Assembly: GCA_022572185.1 (NCBI GenBank) | Contig: JACZWL010000017.1 | Location: 1 to 61,066, forward strand | Source of the DNA: Pseudomonadota bacterium | Lineage (GTDB): Bacteria > Pseudomonadota > Gammaproteobacteria > Steroidobacterales > Woeseiaceae | Length of the DNA: 61,066 nucleotides | Reading direction: 5' to 3' | Shown: piece after piece, positions 1-9,630 of the stretch | How the letters are laid out: every line of letters starts with the position of its first letter | Position numbering within the stretch: the stretch's first letter is position 1 | Made by a program: the position numbers and the translations under genes | Notes under the pieces: generated by a model | The model's input: only the letters and a program-made list of their open reading frames with translations | Database searches by the model: none | Told to the model about the DNA's origin: nothing

Positions 1-219
1 GGCAAGGCAATCTTCGTCGATTACCACAAGCCGCACTGGGCCAATCCTTTGAAGCCTGTGATGAGCCTGGTCTTCGATACGCTCGAGCCGTTTGCGAAGA
101 GCTTGTGGCGCCAGGATATTCGGGATTTTGCCAGCGAGCCGGAAAAATTCCACTGGCGCAAAGAGTCGTTCTTCGGCGGCCTCTACCAGAAGGTAGTGGC
201 GACACCAGTCAGTCGCTGA
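1..219 (+). CDS. rquA: C-terminal part of a SAM methyltransferase, probably rhodoquinone synthesis protein RquA
   Basis: The reading frame is open from the window edge to a TGA at 217-219, giving the last 72 residues of a protein whose start lies outside. Visible motifs are VDYHKP, a hydrophobic stretch ([16 protein letters not shown]) and a terminal [10 protein letters not shown]. This tail resembles UbiE-like methyltransferases and in particular RquA, which converts ubiquinone to rhodoquinone. The identification leans on context: the fumarate reductase genes start 5 bases downstream, and rhodoquinone is the low-potential quinone that feeds fumarate reductase in such bacteria. The catalytic SAM-binding half is not visible, so another class I methyltransferase remains possible. 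Confidence 0.6.
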   Translation, partial: GKAIFVDYHKPHWANPLKPVMSLVFDTLEPFAKSLWRQDIRDFASEPEKFHWRKESFFGGLYQKVVATPVSR

Positions 220-224
220 CCGGC

Positions 225-1982
225 GTGGAAACACTAACAAGCGACGTCGCGATCGTCGGTGCCGGTGGTGCCGGTCTGCGGGCCGCTATAGCGCTCGCCG
301 AGTCGAATCCCGGACTGCGCATCGCTCTGATATCCAAGGTCTATCCCATGCGCAGTCACACCGTCGCAGCGGAGGGCGGCGCTGCCGGCGTCATTAAGGA
401 CAACGACAGTTTTGACAATCATTTTAATGATACGGTCGCTGGCGGCGACTGGCTCTGTGATCAGGATGCTGTTGAGTTTTTCATTCATGAAGCGCCGAAG
501 GAACTGACCCGAATCGAACATTGGGGCTGTCCCTGGAGCCGCCAGGCAGACGGCCACGTGGCCGTGCGTCCGTTTGGCGGCATGAAAGTCGAGCGTACCT
601 GGTATGCGGCGGACAAGACCGGGTTCCATCTCCTCCACACTCTGTTTCAGACGACTCTGAAGTACCCATCCATCAAGCGTTATGACGAGTACTTCTCCAC
701 CGATATTGTCGCTGTCGACGATGCCTGTCAGGGCGTCGTTGCCCTCGAGATGCGGACGGGACAGCTGCGATTCTTCCGTGCGAAGGCCGTCATTATCGCG
801 ACTGGCGGAGCCGGGCGAATTTTTCCGTTTACGACCAACGGCGCCATCAAGACCGGGGATGGAATGGCAATGGCCTACCGGATCGGTGTGCCGCTCAAGG
901 ACATGGAATTCGTGCAATATCACCCGACCGGCCTGCCCGGCACCGGGATACTCATCACCGAAGGTTCGCGAGGCGAGGGCGGCATTCTGGTCAACAAGGA
1001 CGGCTACCGTTATCTGCAGGATTATGATCTCGGTCCGCCGGATCCCTGGCCGCGCAAGAAGGCGATGGAGCTCGGCCCGCGGGATCGACTCAGTCAGGCG
1101 TTCTGGCATGAACAGCAAAAGGGCCGGACGATCAAGACCGACTATGGCGACGTCGTGCACCTGGACTTACGTCATCTCGGCGAGGCGAAAATCAACGAAC
1201 GGCTCCCCATGGTTCGCGAACTCAGCAAGAGCTATGTGGGTATCGATCCGGTTGATGCGCCGATTCCCGTACGCCCCGTCGTGCATTACACGATGGGCGG
1301 CATCGATACCGACATCAACGGTGCTACCAGGGTCGGCGGTCTGTTTGCGGCCGGCGAATGTGCCTGCGTCAGTATCAACGGGGCGAACCGGCTCGGCTCC
1401 AATTCGCTGACCGAGTTGCTGGTATTTGGCGCGCGGGCCGGGCGCGCTGCGGCCGAGTATGCAGCGGCCGGCGGCGGCGCAGCGGTCTCGGAGGCGCTGG
1501 TCACGGAGCAGGCCGAAGCAGCCGAGAATCGGGTGCTGGCGCTGTTTCGCAGAACGAACGGCATCGAGGATATTGCCGCCCTGCGCCGCGAACTGACGGC
1601 GACGATGGAGGCCGGCGCGGGCATCTACCGCAGCGAGGGCTCGTTGCAAGAGGCCTGTGCAAAGATGGCGGAGATACGGCAGCGGTATGCATCGATCGAG
1701 CTGCGCGACAAGAGCAATGTCTTCAACACGGATCTGACCGAAGCCCTGGAGCTCAAATCCATGATAGATGTGGCGAGCGCGCTCGCTGTCTCGGCATATC
1801 ACAGGACAGAGTCGCGTGGCTCGCATCAGCGCCTGGATTACACGGACCGGGACGACGAGAAATTCCTCAAGCATTCGCTGGCCACTTATGCAGCCCAGGG
1901 CGAGCCGCGCATCGATTATTGTGACGTCGTCATTACGCGCTCGAAGCCCGGCGATCGGGTGTACGGAGGCAAACAGGAGTGA
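225..1982 (+). CDS. frdA: fumarate reductase flavoprotein subunit FrdA
   Basis: This is the catalytic FAD subunit that reduces fumarate to succinate, or the reverse, on the cytoplasmic face of the membrane. The N-terminus carries the dinucleotide fold [14 protein letters not shown]. It is followed by [10 protein letters not shown], whose His carries covalent FAD in this family, then the substrate-site motif [19 protein letters not shown], and [15 protein letters not shown] near the C-terminus. Length is 585 residues, normal for FrdA. I chose GTG 225 because an upstream extension would overlap the preceding gene and has no family likeness. It heads a tightly overlapping frdABCD operon. SdhA is the alternative, but the two separate FrdC- and FrdD-like membrane subunits favour fumarate reductase. 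Confidence 0.93.
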   Translation: METLTSDVAIVGAGGAGLRAAIALAESNPGLRIALISKVYPMRSHTVAAEGGAAGVIKDNDSFDNHFNDTVAGGDWLCDQDAVEFFIHEAPKELTRIEHWGCPWSRQADGHVAVRPFGGMKVERTWYAADKTGFHLLHTLFQTTLKYPSIKRYDEYFSTDIVAVDDACQGVVALEMRTGQLRFFRAKAVIIATGGAGRIFPFTTNGAIKTGDGMAMAYRIGVPLKDMEFVQYHPTGLPGTGILITEGSRGEGGILVNKDGYRYLQDYDLGPPDPWPRKKAMELGPRDRLSQAFWHEQQKGRTIKTDYGDVVHLDLRHLGEAKINERLPMVRELSKSYVGIDPVDAPIPVRPVVHYTMGGIDTDINGATRVGGLFAAGECACVSINGANRLGSNSLTELLVFGARAGRAAAEYAAAGGGAAVSEALVTEQAEAAENRVLALFRRTNGIEDIAALRRELTATMEAGAGIYRSEGSLQEACAKMAEIRQRYASIELRDKSNVFNTDLTEALELKSMIDVASALAVSAYHRTESRGSHQRLDYTDRDDEKFLKHSLATYAAQGEPRIDYCDVVITRSKPGDRVYGGKQE

Positions 1983-2722
1983 GGGAGACGATCCATCAAC
2001 TGGAAGTATTGCGATACGATCCGGAGACGGACACCGCGCCGCATTTCCAGACCTACGCGGTTACCTGTCAGGAAGACTGGGTCGTGCTCGATGCCATTAA
2101 TTACGTCAAGGAAAACCTCGATCGCACGCTGAGTTACCGCTGGTCCTGTCACATGGCCGTTTGTGGCAGCTGCGGCATGGTTGTTAACGGCGAGCCTGTA
2201 CTGTCCTGCCACGCGTTCGTCCGCGACTACCCGGAAAAGATACGCGTCGAACCGCTAGCCAACTTTCCAATCGAGCGGGACCTGGTCGTGGCAATCGACG
2301 ACTTCGTCGAGAAGTTGACGAGCGTTAAACCCTATATCATTTCCGCTGAGGAACGGCCCGTTGAATCCGGCGAGAACCTGCAGAGTCCCGAGCAGCTTGC
2401 CGTGTTCAAGCAATACGCGGACTGCATCAACTGCCTGCTGTGTTATTCGGCCTGCCCGCAGTATGCGCTGAATGACAGTTTCATCGGGCCTGCTGCGCTG
2501 GCCCTTGCGCATCGCTACAACCTTGATTCCCGCGATGAGGGGCGCAGTGCACGGGCGGACGTGGTTGCCAGCAATCCCGGTATCTGGGAATGCAGCTTTG
2601 TCGGCGCCTGCTCCGAGGTGTGCCCGAAGGATGTCGATCCTGCTGCGGCGATCCAGCAAACGAAGATCGCGAGCACGGTGGACTATTTCATGAGGTTTCT
2701 GATGCCCTGGCGGAAACAATGA
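1979..2722 (+). CDS. frdB: fumarate reductase iron-sulfur subunit FrdB
   Basis: This 247-residue electron-transfer subunit links the quinone site to FrdA. The N-terminal plant-type ferredoxin domain has [11 protein letters not shown] followed by a later cysteine (LSC) for the [2Fe-2S] centre. The C-terminal half has [12 protein letters not shown] and [14 protein letters not shown] for the [4Fe-4S] and [3Fe-4S] centres. The GTG start overlaps the frdA stop by four bases (GTGA), which suggests translational coupling. The length matches E. coli FrdB. Confidence 0.94.
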   Translation: MRETIHQLEVLRYDPETDTAPHFQTYAVTCQEDWVVLDAINYVKENLDRTLSYRWSCHMAVCGSCGMVVNGEPVLSCHAFVRDYPEKIRVEPLANFPIERDLVVAIDDFVEKLTSVKPYIISAEERPVESGENLQSPEQLAVFKQYADCINCLLCYSACPQYALNDSFIGPAALALAHRYNLDSRDEGRSARADVVASNPGIWECSFVGACSEVCPKDVDPAAAIQQTKIASTVDYFMRFLMPWRKQ

Positions 2723-3108
2723 TCCGCGGGCCGTACGTTCGTCCGGTGGGCCGGTATTCCTGGTGGCTGTCACAGCCACGCTATATTCGCTACATGTTGC
2801 GCGAGGTCAGTGCGGCATTTATCGGCGCCTACATATTGATGCTGATCGTCGGTCTGCTGAGGCTGAGCCAGGGACCCGCAGCCTACGAATCCTACCTGAC
2901 TGCCGTTCTGAGTTCCGCCGGTGTCGCTTTCGGTCTCATAACGTTCGTTTTTGCCGTTTACCATTCGTTGACCTGGTTCCGGGTAACGCCGAAGGCGATG
3001 CCGCTCAGGATGCGCGGCAAGGCGGTACCGCCGGCGATTATCGTCGGCGCACACTGGCTCGGCTGGGCAGTCGCGTCGCTGCTGATTCTGTTGTGGGTTG
3101 CTGTGTAG
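2719..3108 (+). CDS. frdC: fumarate reductase membrane anchor FrdC
   Basis: This 129-residue membrane protein has about three hydrophobic helices and anchors the FrdAB dimer. The N-terminal PYVRPVGRYSWW and the following YMLREVSA match the FrdC pattern (PYVRP ... WW ... FYMLREGTA in E. coli), as does the later TWFRVTPKAMPLRM segment. The ATG overlaps the frdB stop by four bases. With FrdD it forms the quinone site. E. coli-type FrdCD lack heme, and I see no conserved heme-ligand pattern here that would suggest otherwise. Confidence 0.9.
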   Translation: MIRGPYVRPVGRYSWWLSQPRYIRYMLREVSAAFIGAYILMLIVGLLRLSQGPAAYESYLTAVLSSAGVAFGLITFVFAVYHSLTWFRVTPKAMPLRMRGKAVPPAIIVGAHWLGWAVASLLILLWVAV

Positions 3109-3109
3109 G

Positions 3110-3457
3110 ATGGCCACATCCAACAAACCTTTGGTCTGGGCAGTCTTCGCCGCCGGCGGCACGCTGGCCGCGTTCGTGCTCCCGGCAATTATATTTTCGC
3201 TGACACTCGGTGTCGTGCTGGGCTGGATTCCGCCGGAAGCGCTTGCGTACGAGCGGGCCATCGCCGGCATGCAATCGCCGCTTGCTAAGCTTGCTGCGTT
3301 CGCGGTGATAGTGCCGATCCTGTGGCACGCAGCTCATCGACTCAGAATTACGGCGCACGACCTGGGCGTTTACGCCGATGGTCTTGTCATGCTTATTTGC
3401 TACGGCATCGCTGCGCTCGGCACTATCGCGACGTTGGTGGCTTTGCTCGGTCTGTAA
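3110..3457 (+). CDS. frdD: fumarate reductase membrane anchor FrdD
   Basis: This 115-residue protein has three predicted transmembrane helices. The opening NKPLVWAVFAAGGTLAAFVLPAII and the internal ALAYERAIAGMQS and HAAHRLRITAHDL segments match FrdD, including the H..HR...HDL pattern. The start is one base after the frdC stop. A complete separate FrdC and FrdD pair, rather than SdhCD or a single SdhC, is the best evidence that this operon encodes fumarate reductase. Earlier in-frame starts would overlap frdC and add no recognisable sequence. Confidence 0.9.
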   Translation: MATSNKPLVWAVFAAGGTLAAFVLPAIIFSLTLGVVLGWIPPEALAYERAIAGMQSPLAKLAAFAVIVPILWHAAHRLRITAHDLGVYADGLVMLICYGIAALGTIATLVALLGL

Positions 3458-3831
3458 TGATTGTTGATGATGCAAAACATGTCCTGTTGGATGAACTGTT
3501 CAAATCCATAGATCAGAAAGACACGGAACAGTTCTTGCATTTTCTTACTGCTGATGCGGTGTTCCGTTTCGGATCGGCACCGCCGGTTGAGGGACGGAAA
3601 TTAATTCGCGATGCGGTGAACGGTTTCTTTTCAACGATTGCCGGGTGCAAACACGTACTGACCAAGGTAGTTGTTGAGACCGACACACTCGTTTGTGAAG
3701 GCGAGGCAACATACACGCGACATGACGGTACGGAAATAACCTTGCCATTTGCCAACATACTCGAGTTTGAAGGAGATCTCATTTCGCACTACAAGATCTA
3801 TGCTGATATCGGACCACTCTATGTGGAGTGA
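3457..3831 (+). CDS. SnoaL/NTF2-like fold protein
   Basis: This 124-residue protein has the pattern of the SnoaL-like/NTF2 superfamily: an N-terminal helix (LLDELFKSIDQKDTEQFLHFLTADAVFRFG), a PPVEGRKLIRDAVNGFF segment and C-terminal beta strands ending HYKIYADIGPLYV. Such small cone-shaped proteins bind hydrophobic ligands or act as isomerases or cyclases, so the activity cannot be inferred. Its ATG overlaps the frdD stop (TAATG), so it is probably translated with the fumarate reductase operon. There is no signal peptide and no metal motif. Confidence 0.7.
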   Translation: MIVDDAKHVLLDELFKSIDQKDTEQFLHFLTADAVFRFGSAPPVEGRKLIRDAVNGFFSTIAGCKHVLTKVVVETDTLVCEGEATYTRHDGTEITLPFANILEFEGDLISHYKIYADIGPLYVE

Positions 3832-3847
3832 TGGGTAGTAATCGACA

Positions 3848-5146
3848 GTGAGCGCAGCATTCATGAAAATTGACTCTCTGATAGGCAAATTCGTTCGTCG
3901 AGTCAATCGGCAGCACATATGCTTTCCGGAGGCGGCTGGCGGCACGCGTCTGCCATCCCCGAATCCCGACCGGCGCTATTTGCTGTACCTGCATGTTCCG
4001 TATTGCGTCGTCCTTTGCCCGTTTTGCTCCTTTCACCGGGTCAAATTCAATAAGGACCGTGCGCAGCAGTATTTTCGAGCCCTGCGCCGCGAAATAGAGC
4101 TGGTCACGGATGCCGGTTACAAATTCGATGAGCTTTACGTGGGTGGCGGAACACCAACCGTGTTGCCGGATGAACTGCTCAGGACCATCGGTCTTTTGCG
4201 TGAGCTGCATTCGATAAGAGGCATCTCTGTCGAAACCAATCCGGACGACCTCGATAACGGTCGGCTGCCGGAATTGCGGGAAGCCGGTGTCAAGCGCCTG
4301 TCCGTTGGCGTGCAAAGCTTTGACGATGAGCTCCTGCGCGAAATGCAGCGCTTCGAGAAATACGGTAGCGGCAGCCAGATTCGCAGCCGCCTGCGACGCG
4401 CCATGGGAATCTTCGATACGCTCAATGTCGACATGATTTTCAATTTTCCGCATCAAACCGAAGCGTCACTTCGAAGGGACCTGGACATACTCGTTGATGA
4501 GGTCGGCGTCGACCAGGTCTCTTTCTACCCTTTGATGTCGGTAAACAGTACGAGAAAGATGATGCTTCGTACTGTCGGCCGGGTGGATGACTCTCGCGAA
4601 CGGAAAATGTACGAAATGATTGCCAGGCGCATGCTCTCGGCCGGATACACGAGATCGTCGGCATGGTGCTTTTCGCGACGGCCCGGCATGCTCGATGAGT
4701 ACATTGTTGAGAGGGACGAGTATCTTGGGTTGGGCAGCGGATCTTTCAGCTATCTGCAAGGGAGCATGTACGCCAGCACGTTTTCAATCAATCACTACTT
4801 GCGGGTGGTGGAGGCCGACAGGACCGGCACAGTTCGCCGTCGCGACATGACGGAGCGGGACCAGATGCGTTATTACTTGTTAGTGCAGCTTTTTGGCGGT
4901 TCGCTGGACCAGGCGGCGGCCGAAGCTCGTTTTGACGGAAGATTTCAACGAACCATGTGGCCCGAACTGGCAGCATTACGCATCATTGGTGCGATGCGGG
5001 ATTCCGGCGGTGTGCTGACGCTAAGCGAGAGCGGCTACTATCTCTGGGTCTTGTTGATGCGCGAATTCTTAACCGGGGTTAACAGCCTTCGTGACCAGAT
5101 GAGACACAACATCGCTCGCGAGACCGCACTCCTGCCGGTTCATTGA
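3848..5146 (+). CDS. HemN/HemW-like radical SAM protein
   Basis: This 432-residue protein belongs to the coproporphyrinogen III oxidase-like radical SAM family. The cluster motif CxxxCxxC is at Cys53, Cys57 and Cys60 ([11 protein letters not shown]), followed by the family signatures [38 protein letters not shown] and [13 protein letters not shown]. Oxygen-independent HemN and the heme chaperone HemW share these motifs, and sequence reading alone does not separate them or related heme-utilisation paralogues. Its place right after frdABCD fits a function in oxygen-poor conditions. GTG 3848 gives the longest form, but ATG 3863 is an equally good start since neither has a clear ribosome binding site. 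Confidence 0.75.
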   Translation: MSAAFMKIDSLIGKFVRRVNRQHICFPEAAGGTRLPSPNPDRRYLLYLHVPYCVVLCPFCSFHRVKFNKDRAQQYFRALRREIELVTDAGYKFDELYVGGGTPTVLPDELLRTIGLLRELHSIRGISVETNPDDLDNGRLPELREAGVKRLSVGVQSFDDELLREMQRFEKYGSGSQIRSRLRRAMGIFDTLNVDMIFNFPHQTEASLRRDLDILVDEVGVDQVSFYPLMSVNSTRKMMLRTVGRVDDSRERKMYEMIARRMLSAGYTRSSAWCFSRRPGMLDEYIVERDEYLGLGSGSFSYLQGSMYASTFSINHYLRVVEADRTGTVRRRDMTERDQMRYYLLVQLFGGSLDQAAAEARFDGRFQRTMWPELAALRIIGAMRDSGGVLTLSESGYYLWVLLMREFLTGVNSLRDQMRHNIARETALLPVH

Positions 5147-5322
5147 TCGGTTTTGCTGTCGCCATACGACGCGCCCAGCCCACCGTGACAGAAACTGCAT
5201 CATGCACTACGGGATGACCCGTGCGTGGATCGATTGGTTGCGAGTAGCGATTGCCCGCATGTTTGAAATGATTTCGGTAATCCCCGGATGCTTTGTTGTT
5301 GGTCGAGGCGTAGTTCGATTCA

Positions 5323-6312
5323 TTACGCGGACCACCAGAATGAGAATAGCAGGCAAGCACAGAGCCATAATGAGCCGAGCGTGTGAATTCCAAGCGTGGC
5401 TTCGATGGCGCGCGTCAGGCCGCCTCGATCCTGCAAACCCTGCTTGATCGCCGCAGCTGCCCTGAGAGCTAGCACGAGAAGGCCGATCGGCAGGAGCGGC
5501 GATGCCAGTGGCAACGACCCCATTACGGTCAGCAGCGCGATGGCAGCGACCGCGAAGAGGTGAATGCCGATATAAAGAGTGGCTGTGCCGCCAAGGCCGA
5601 GTCGGACCGGCAGGGTTCTTCTTCCGGTCGCAGCGTCCGCACTGATGTCCGGGACTTCGTTGATGAGAAGAATTGCCGCCACCCAGGCACTGATTGGCAA
5701 AGAGAACAGCAACAGCTGCGCATCGACCCCACCGCTCTGCAGCCATGCAGCGCCTGTAACAGGCAGAATGCCGAAAGCGACGGCAACCGTAGTTTCGCCG
5801 AGACCGATCGCGCTCAAGCGCATCGGGCCCAGGGAATATACGACTGCGAGCGCCACGCCGGTAAAGCCGAACAGCAGAATCATCGATCCTTTCGCAAGGA
5901 GCAGGACCAGACCTGCGACAGCTGCAACAACCAGGAGGCTGATGCCCAGACGTGCCATCCCTGCGGCCGCCATGATGCCTGTCTGAATGAACCGTGAGCC
6001 ACCCGTATACGGATAAATCCGGTCCACATTGCAGCGGTCGGTACCCCCCGAATCGTCGCCGACATCGTTGAGAACGTTAGCGCCGGCATGCACACACATC
6101 GTTGCCAGCAACGCCAGTGCAAAAATGGCGATGTCGAAATCACCGGATACCTGAAAACCCCAGGCTGTGCCGGCAAGGACCGGTAGAACCGAAGCCGGGA
6201 AAAATTTCGGGCGGGTAGCATGAAACAGGCGCCTGGCAATCTGCCCGGGAGTGTCCCCGGCAAAATCCTGCAGGGAGGGGCTGCCGGTTGCTAGGTTGTC
6301 TGTCGTGATAAT
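5323..6312 (-). CDS. UbiA/MenA-type prenyltransferase, start codon unclear
   Basis: This integral membrane prenyltransferase would attach a polyprenyl chain to a quinone precursor. The two Asp-rich motifs of the family are present: [14 protein letters not shown] and [22 protein letters not shown]. The second resembles MenA (dihydroxynaphthoate prenyltransferase) more than UbiA. About eight hydrophobic helices follow. The first ATG is at 6111, but the conserved N-terminal segment [21 protein letters not shown] is encoded upstream of it in the same frame. No ATG, GTG or TTG lies between the in-frame stop and the family N-terminus. The only candidates are ATT near 6312 or CTG near 6273. I give the widest extent. 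It lies just downstream of the hydrogenase operon, consistent with a role in supplying quinone. Confidence 0.75.
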   Translation of the reverse strand: MITTDNLATGSPSLQDFAGDTPGQIARRLFHATRPKFFPASVLPVLAGTAWGFQVSGDFDIAIFALALLATMCVHAGANVLNDVGDDSGGTDRCNVDRIYPYTGGSRFIQTGIMAAAGMARLGISLLVVAAVAGLVLLLAKGSMILLFGFTGVALAVVYSLGPMRLSAIGLGETTVAVAFGILPVTGAAWLQSGGVDAQLLLFSLPISAWVAAILLINEVPDISADAATGRRTLPVRLGLGGTATLYIGIHLFAVAAIALLTVMGSLPLASPLLPIGLLVLALRAAAAIKQGLQDRGGLTRAIEATLGIHTLGSLWLCACLLFSFWWSA

Positions 6313-6319
6313 GACAGAT

Positions 6320-6535
6320 TTACCGCGGGTGCTTGCTATTGCGCCGGGCGCTTCTGTGCAAGGATCGGTAGAGGACGATGCCGCCGAAGATCAGGATTGC
6401 TGTCAGTGGCAGATGATGCAAGCCCAGGAGTTGGTGGCCGAGCTGCAAAGGAAGACTTTCGTCGCCGGACAGCGTGTGTGCGCCCGCCAAGCCGGCAGCG
6501 CCTGAAATAAGACATAGGCTGAGTATTAGTCGCAT
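6320..6535 (-). CDS. small membrane protein downstream of hydrogenase large subunit
   Basis: This 71-residue protein has a cleavable-looking N-terminal signal (MRLILSLCLISGAAGLAGAHT), a His-rich amphipathic segment (LGHQLLGLHHLPL), one hydrophobic helix (TAILIFGGIVLY) and a basic tail. The ATG is preceded by a strong purine-rich site (GGGAAAGAGAAGAAAG) 15 bases after the hynL stop, so it is very likely translated as the last gene of the hydrogenase transcript. I do not recognise the family. The histidines beside a membrane helix could bind metal or heme, but that is speculation. Confidence 0.6.
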   Translation of the reverse strand: MRLILSLCLISGAAGLAGAHTLSGDESLPLQLGHQLLGLHHLPLTAILIFGGIVLYRSLHRSARRNSKHPR

Positions 6536-6550
6536 CTTTCTTCTCTTTCC

Positions 6551-8269
6551 CTAACATATTTTAACATTGACGAGTTCCTTGCCGTTCGGGTCCATGATGT
6601 GGACCGCACAGGCAATACACGGGTCGAAGCTGTGGATCGTCCGCAGTATTTCCACCGGCTGTTTCGGATCATGCAGGCGGTGGCCAGCCAGTGCAGCTTC
6701 ATACGGACCCGGCTGACCGGCGGCATCGCGCGGCCCGGCATTCCAGGTGCTTGGCACGACTGCCTGGTAGTTTGCGATTTTGCCGTCTTCAATAACGATC
6801 CAGTGCGCCAGCGCACCACGCGGCGCCTCCGTGAAACCGACGCCCCGCGCCTGTTTCGGCCACGTAGACGGCTCCCACAACACTTCGTTGAACGTACGGG
6901 TATCGCCTGCCTTGATATTGTCGATCAGGTTGTCGTACCAGGTCTGCATATTATCCGCGACCACCTTGCTTTCTAGTGTTCGTGCGGCAGTCCTGCCGAG
7001 CGTCGAAAAGAGTGCCTCGACAGGGACGTCAAGTGTTTGCAAGGTATAGTTGACCAGCTCCTGTGTCTGTTCATGGCCGGAGGCATACAGCATCAGCACA
7101 CGCGCCAGCGGTCCGACTTCCATGACATTGCCTTTCCAGCGCGGCGACTTGACCCACGAGTAACTCTCTTCTACATCGAGGTGCTCATAGGGCGGGGTCG
7201 GGCCGTCGTAATTGAGCGCTGTTTCGCCGTCGTAGGGGTGCAGTCCGACCGTCTTGCCACCGTCGTAGTCGTACCACGAGTGCGCGACGTGCTCCCGCAC
7301 CTGGTCCATGGCATAGAGATCGACTTCATGAATCGTCGACAAGTCGCGTCCGAGAATGGCGCCCCGCGGGAACAGGAACGTGGCCGGGTCGTTGATACCC
7401 TGCTCCGGAAAATCGCCGTAGCACAGGAAGTTGCCGACACCCTCACCCTGCGTCGTCCAGTCCTTGTAGAAGCCGGCAATTGCGAGTGTGTCCGGCAGGT
7501 AAACCTGATCCACAAACTCGCGCATCTGCACGATGACATTCTGCACGGTCGCGAGTCGGGCAGAGTTGATCGCCGAATCAGAATTGAGATCGATAGGGCA
7601 GGGGACGCCGCCGACCAGGAAATTCGGATGCGGACTCTTGCCGCCGAATATCGTGTGCAGCTTGGCAACGTCGCGTTGCCAGCTCAGCGCTTCCAGGTAA
7701 TGCGCAAAGGCCATCAGGTTGGCTTCGGGCGGCAACTTATAGGCCGGGTGTCCCCAGTAACCCTTGGCGAAGATACCGAGCTGGCCGGACTCGACGAATT
7801 TCTTGAGCTTCATGCGCATGTCACTGAAGTAACCCGGGGAACTCTTGGGGTACTTACTAATGCTTTGAGCAAGATCGGAAGTTGCCTGCGGATCGGCCTG
7901 TAGTGCCGATACTACATCGACCCAATCCAGTGCATGCAAATGGTAGAAATGCATCACGTGATCGTGAACATATTGCGCCCCGATCATGAGATTGCGGATC
8001 AATTGCGCGTTCTTCGGAATCTCGTATTTCAGTGCGTCTTCGACCGCTCTTATCGAGGCAATGCCGTGCACCAGTGTGCAGACACCGCAGATGCGCTGCG
8101 TGAATGCCCAGGCGTCGCGCGGGTCTCTGCCGCGCAGAATGATTTCGATGCCGCGAACCATGGTGCCGGAGGACCAGGCCTCGGCAATCCGGTCCCCATC
8201 CATCCGTGCTTCGATACGCAGATGGCCCTCGATTCTGGTTATCGGATCTACGATGACACGATCGTTCAT
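6551..8269 (-). CDS. hynL: [NiFe]-hydrogenase large subunit HynL (group 1e, Isp type)
   Basis: This 572-residue catalytic subunit splits H2 at a NiFe(CN)2CO site. The L1 motif RICGVCTLVHG supplies Cys61 and Cys64. The L2 motif FDPCIACAVH supplies Cys551 and Cys554, with His557. A 15-residue tail after His557 (IMDPNGKELVNVKIC) is the peptide a HyaD/HynD-type protease removes after nickel insertion. The N-terminal RIEGHLRIEARMDG...RGIEIILRGRDP pattern is typical of uptake (group 1) enzymes. The gene order hynS-isp1-isp2-hynL, with the large subunit separated from the small one, is the arrangement known from Thiocapsa and Allochromatium. Confidence 0.95.
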   Translation of the reverse strand: MNDRVIVDPITRIEGHLRIEARMDGDRIAEAWSSGTMVRGIEIILRGRDPRDAWAFTQRICGVCTLVHGIASIRAVEDALKYEIPKNAQLIRNLMIGAQYVHDHVMHFYHLHALDWVDVVSALQADPQATSDLAQSISKYPKSSPGYFSDMRMKLKKFVESGQLGIFAKGYWGHPAYKLPPEANLMAFAHYLEALSWQRDVAKLHTIFGGKSPHPNFLVGGVPCPIDLNSDSAINSARLATVQNVIVQMREFVDQVYLPDTLAIAGFYKDWTTQGEGVGNFLCYGDFPEQGINDPATFLFPRGAILGRDLSTIHEVDLYAMDQVREHVAHSWYDYDGGKTVGLHPYDGETALNYDGPTPPYEHLDVEESYSWVKSPRWKGNVMEVGPLARVLMLYASGHEQTQELVNYTLQTLDVPVEALFSTLGRTAARTLESKVVADNMQTWYDNLIDNIKAGDTRTFNEVLWEPSTWPKQARGVGFTEAPRGALAHWIVIEDGKIANYQAVVPSTWNAGPRDAAGQPGPYEAALAGHRLHDPKQPVEILRTIHSFDPCIACAVHIMDPNGKELVNVKIC

Positions 8270-8295
8270 CTCATTTACCTACCTGTTGCAGTTCT

Positions 8296-9630
8296 TTACT
8301 CAGCCAAACTGGCTGCCACTTTCTCCACGAGGCTTTCAACCGGCTTCTGCCAACCGGCATTGTCCGCTCCGATCATCAGATTGATCCTGCAGTTAGCGCA
8401 GGATGTGATGACCGTGTCCGCACCCGTCTCGTCAAACTCTCTTTTCTTGATTTCAAATGCTTTCTGACGCAGGGGCGCCGATCGTTTGATCACGTACTCG
8501 CCGCAGCCTCCACCGCAGCAAAAGTTTTCGCGGCCGTTCGAGTCCGCTTCGCGGAAATCCAGGCCCAGAGCCTTAAGCACCTGTCTCGGTTGCTCGATGA
8601 CGCCCCCATGCCGCCCGAGCCTGCAGGGATCGTGATAAGTGACGGAGCTGCCGTTTGCCGGGGATTTCAGTTTCAGCCGGCCCGCATCAATTTCGCGGGC
8701 GATGAATTCCGACATCGCAAGCACTTCGAACGGCAACACCTCACCCAATACGTTGGCGCCTTCCCAGCGCAGTGCCTGATAGGCGTGACCGGATTCGGGG
8801 AGGATGACAGTCCTGGCGCCGCAAGCTTTCGCCTGTTCGACAATCTTTGCGGTCGCTCTCTTTTGTGTGACTTCGTCCCCCGACACCAGGCCGATATTCG
8901 CAGCTTCGAAGCCCTGACTGAGCATGGTCCAGTCGGCGCCAAGCCGGTTCAAAATTTTCGCCGTTGCTGCGAGCGCGTCAGAAAACAACAGAACTTCGAC
9001 AGCGGTCGTCAGTACCAGCACCTCAGCCTGATCTTTGTCCAATGGAATTTCGATTCCCTGCCGACCCAGCCTGTCGATGACTTCGCGCAGCTTGCCTGCG
9101 CCGACGCCAAACACAGTATCGCTGTCACGCTGTTCGTTTTGCAGCGCCTGCAGTTCGGCAGGAACCAGGCCGGCGCTGGCCAGACCCTGCCGCATGACGT
9201 TGATCAACGTCGACAGCCTGATGCCCATCGGGCACATCATGTCGCAGCGTCCGCAGCCGGTGCAGGCGTCGTACACCAGTTCCTGCCATGTCTCGAGATC
9301 CTGAGCGGTGATATCGCGTGTGAACGGCCTGAATAGCCAGCGCATCGGGCTCAGTTCGCGGCGATAGAAGCGCCGTAACGGCTCGAACTTGTGGACCGGC
9401 GCGTATTTTTCGTCCTGCGTTGCTTCATAGAAGTGACACGCCTCTGCGCACATGCCGCAGTGAACGCAAGTTGTGAGATCAACCGCCATGCGCCCGTCGA
9501 GCTTGTCCATGAATGTTTGCTTGGCGCGCCGCACACGCTCTTCGTCAGAGATTACTTCGCTCGGCGTATCGATGCCAAGACGTTCGAGTGACTCGCGAAA
9601 ATCACGGAATGCTGCGTTGTCGACGCTCAT
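8296..9630 (-). CDS. isp2: HdrD-like iron-sulfur protein Isp2
   Basis: This 444-residue cytoplasmic iron-sulfur protein resembles the catalytic HdrD subunit of heterodisulfide reductase. A first 4Fe-4S motif CVHCGMCAEAC starts at Cys55, and a second, CTGCGRCDMMCP, lies near residue 140. The C-terminal half has two CCG-type domains: a partial one around YHDPCRLGRHGG and a full one around ENFCCGGGCGEY...SCANCRINL. In Isp-type hydrogenases, Isp1 and Isp2 carry electrons between HynSL and the membrane quinone pool or a sulfur pathway. The start overlaps the isp1 stop by four bases. Confidence 0.9.
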   Translation of the reverse strand: MSVDNAAFRDFRESLERLGIDTPSEVISDEERVRRAKQTFMDKLDGRMAVDLTTCVHCGMCAEACHFYEATQDEKYAPVHKFEPLRRFYRRELSPMRWLFRPFTRDITAQDLETWQELVYDACTGCGRCDMMCPMGIRLSTLINVMRQGLASAGLVPAELQALQNEQRDSDTVFGVGAGKLREVIDRLGRQGIEIPLDKDQAEVLVLTTAVEVLLFSDALAATAKILNRLGADWTMLSQGFEAANIGLVSGDEVTQKRATAKIVEQAKACGARTVILPESGHAYQALRWEGANVLGEVLPFEVLAMSEFIAREIDAGRLKLKSPANGSSVTYHDPCRLGRHGGVIEQPRQVLKALGLDFREADSNGRENFCCGGGCGEYVIKRSAPLRQKAFEIKKREFDETGADTVITSCANCRINLMIGADNAGWQKPVESLVEKVAASLAE

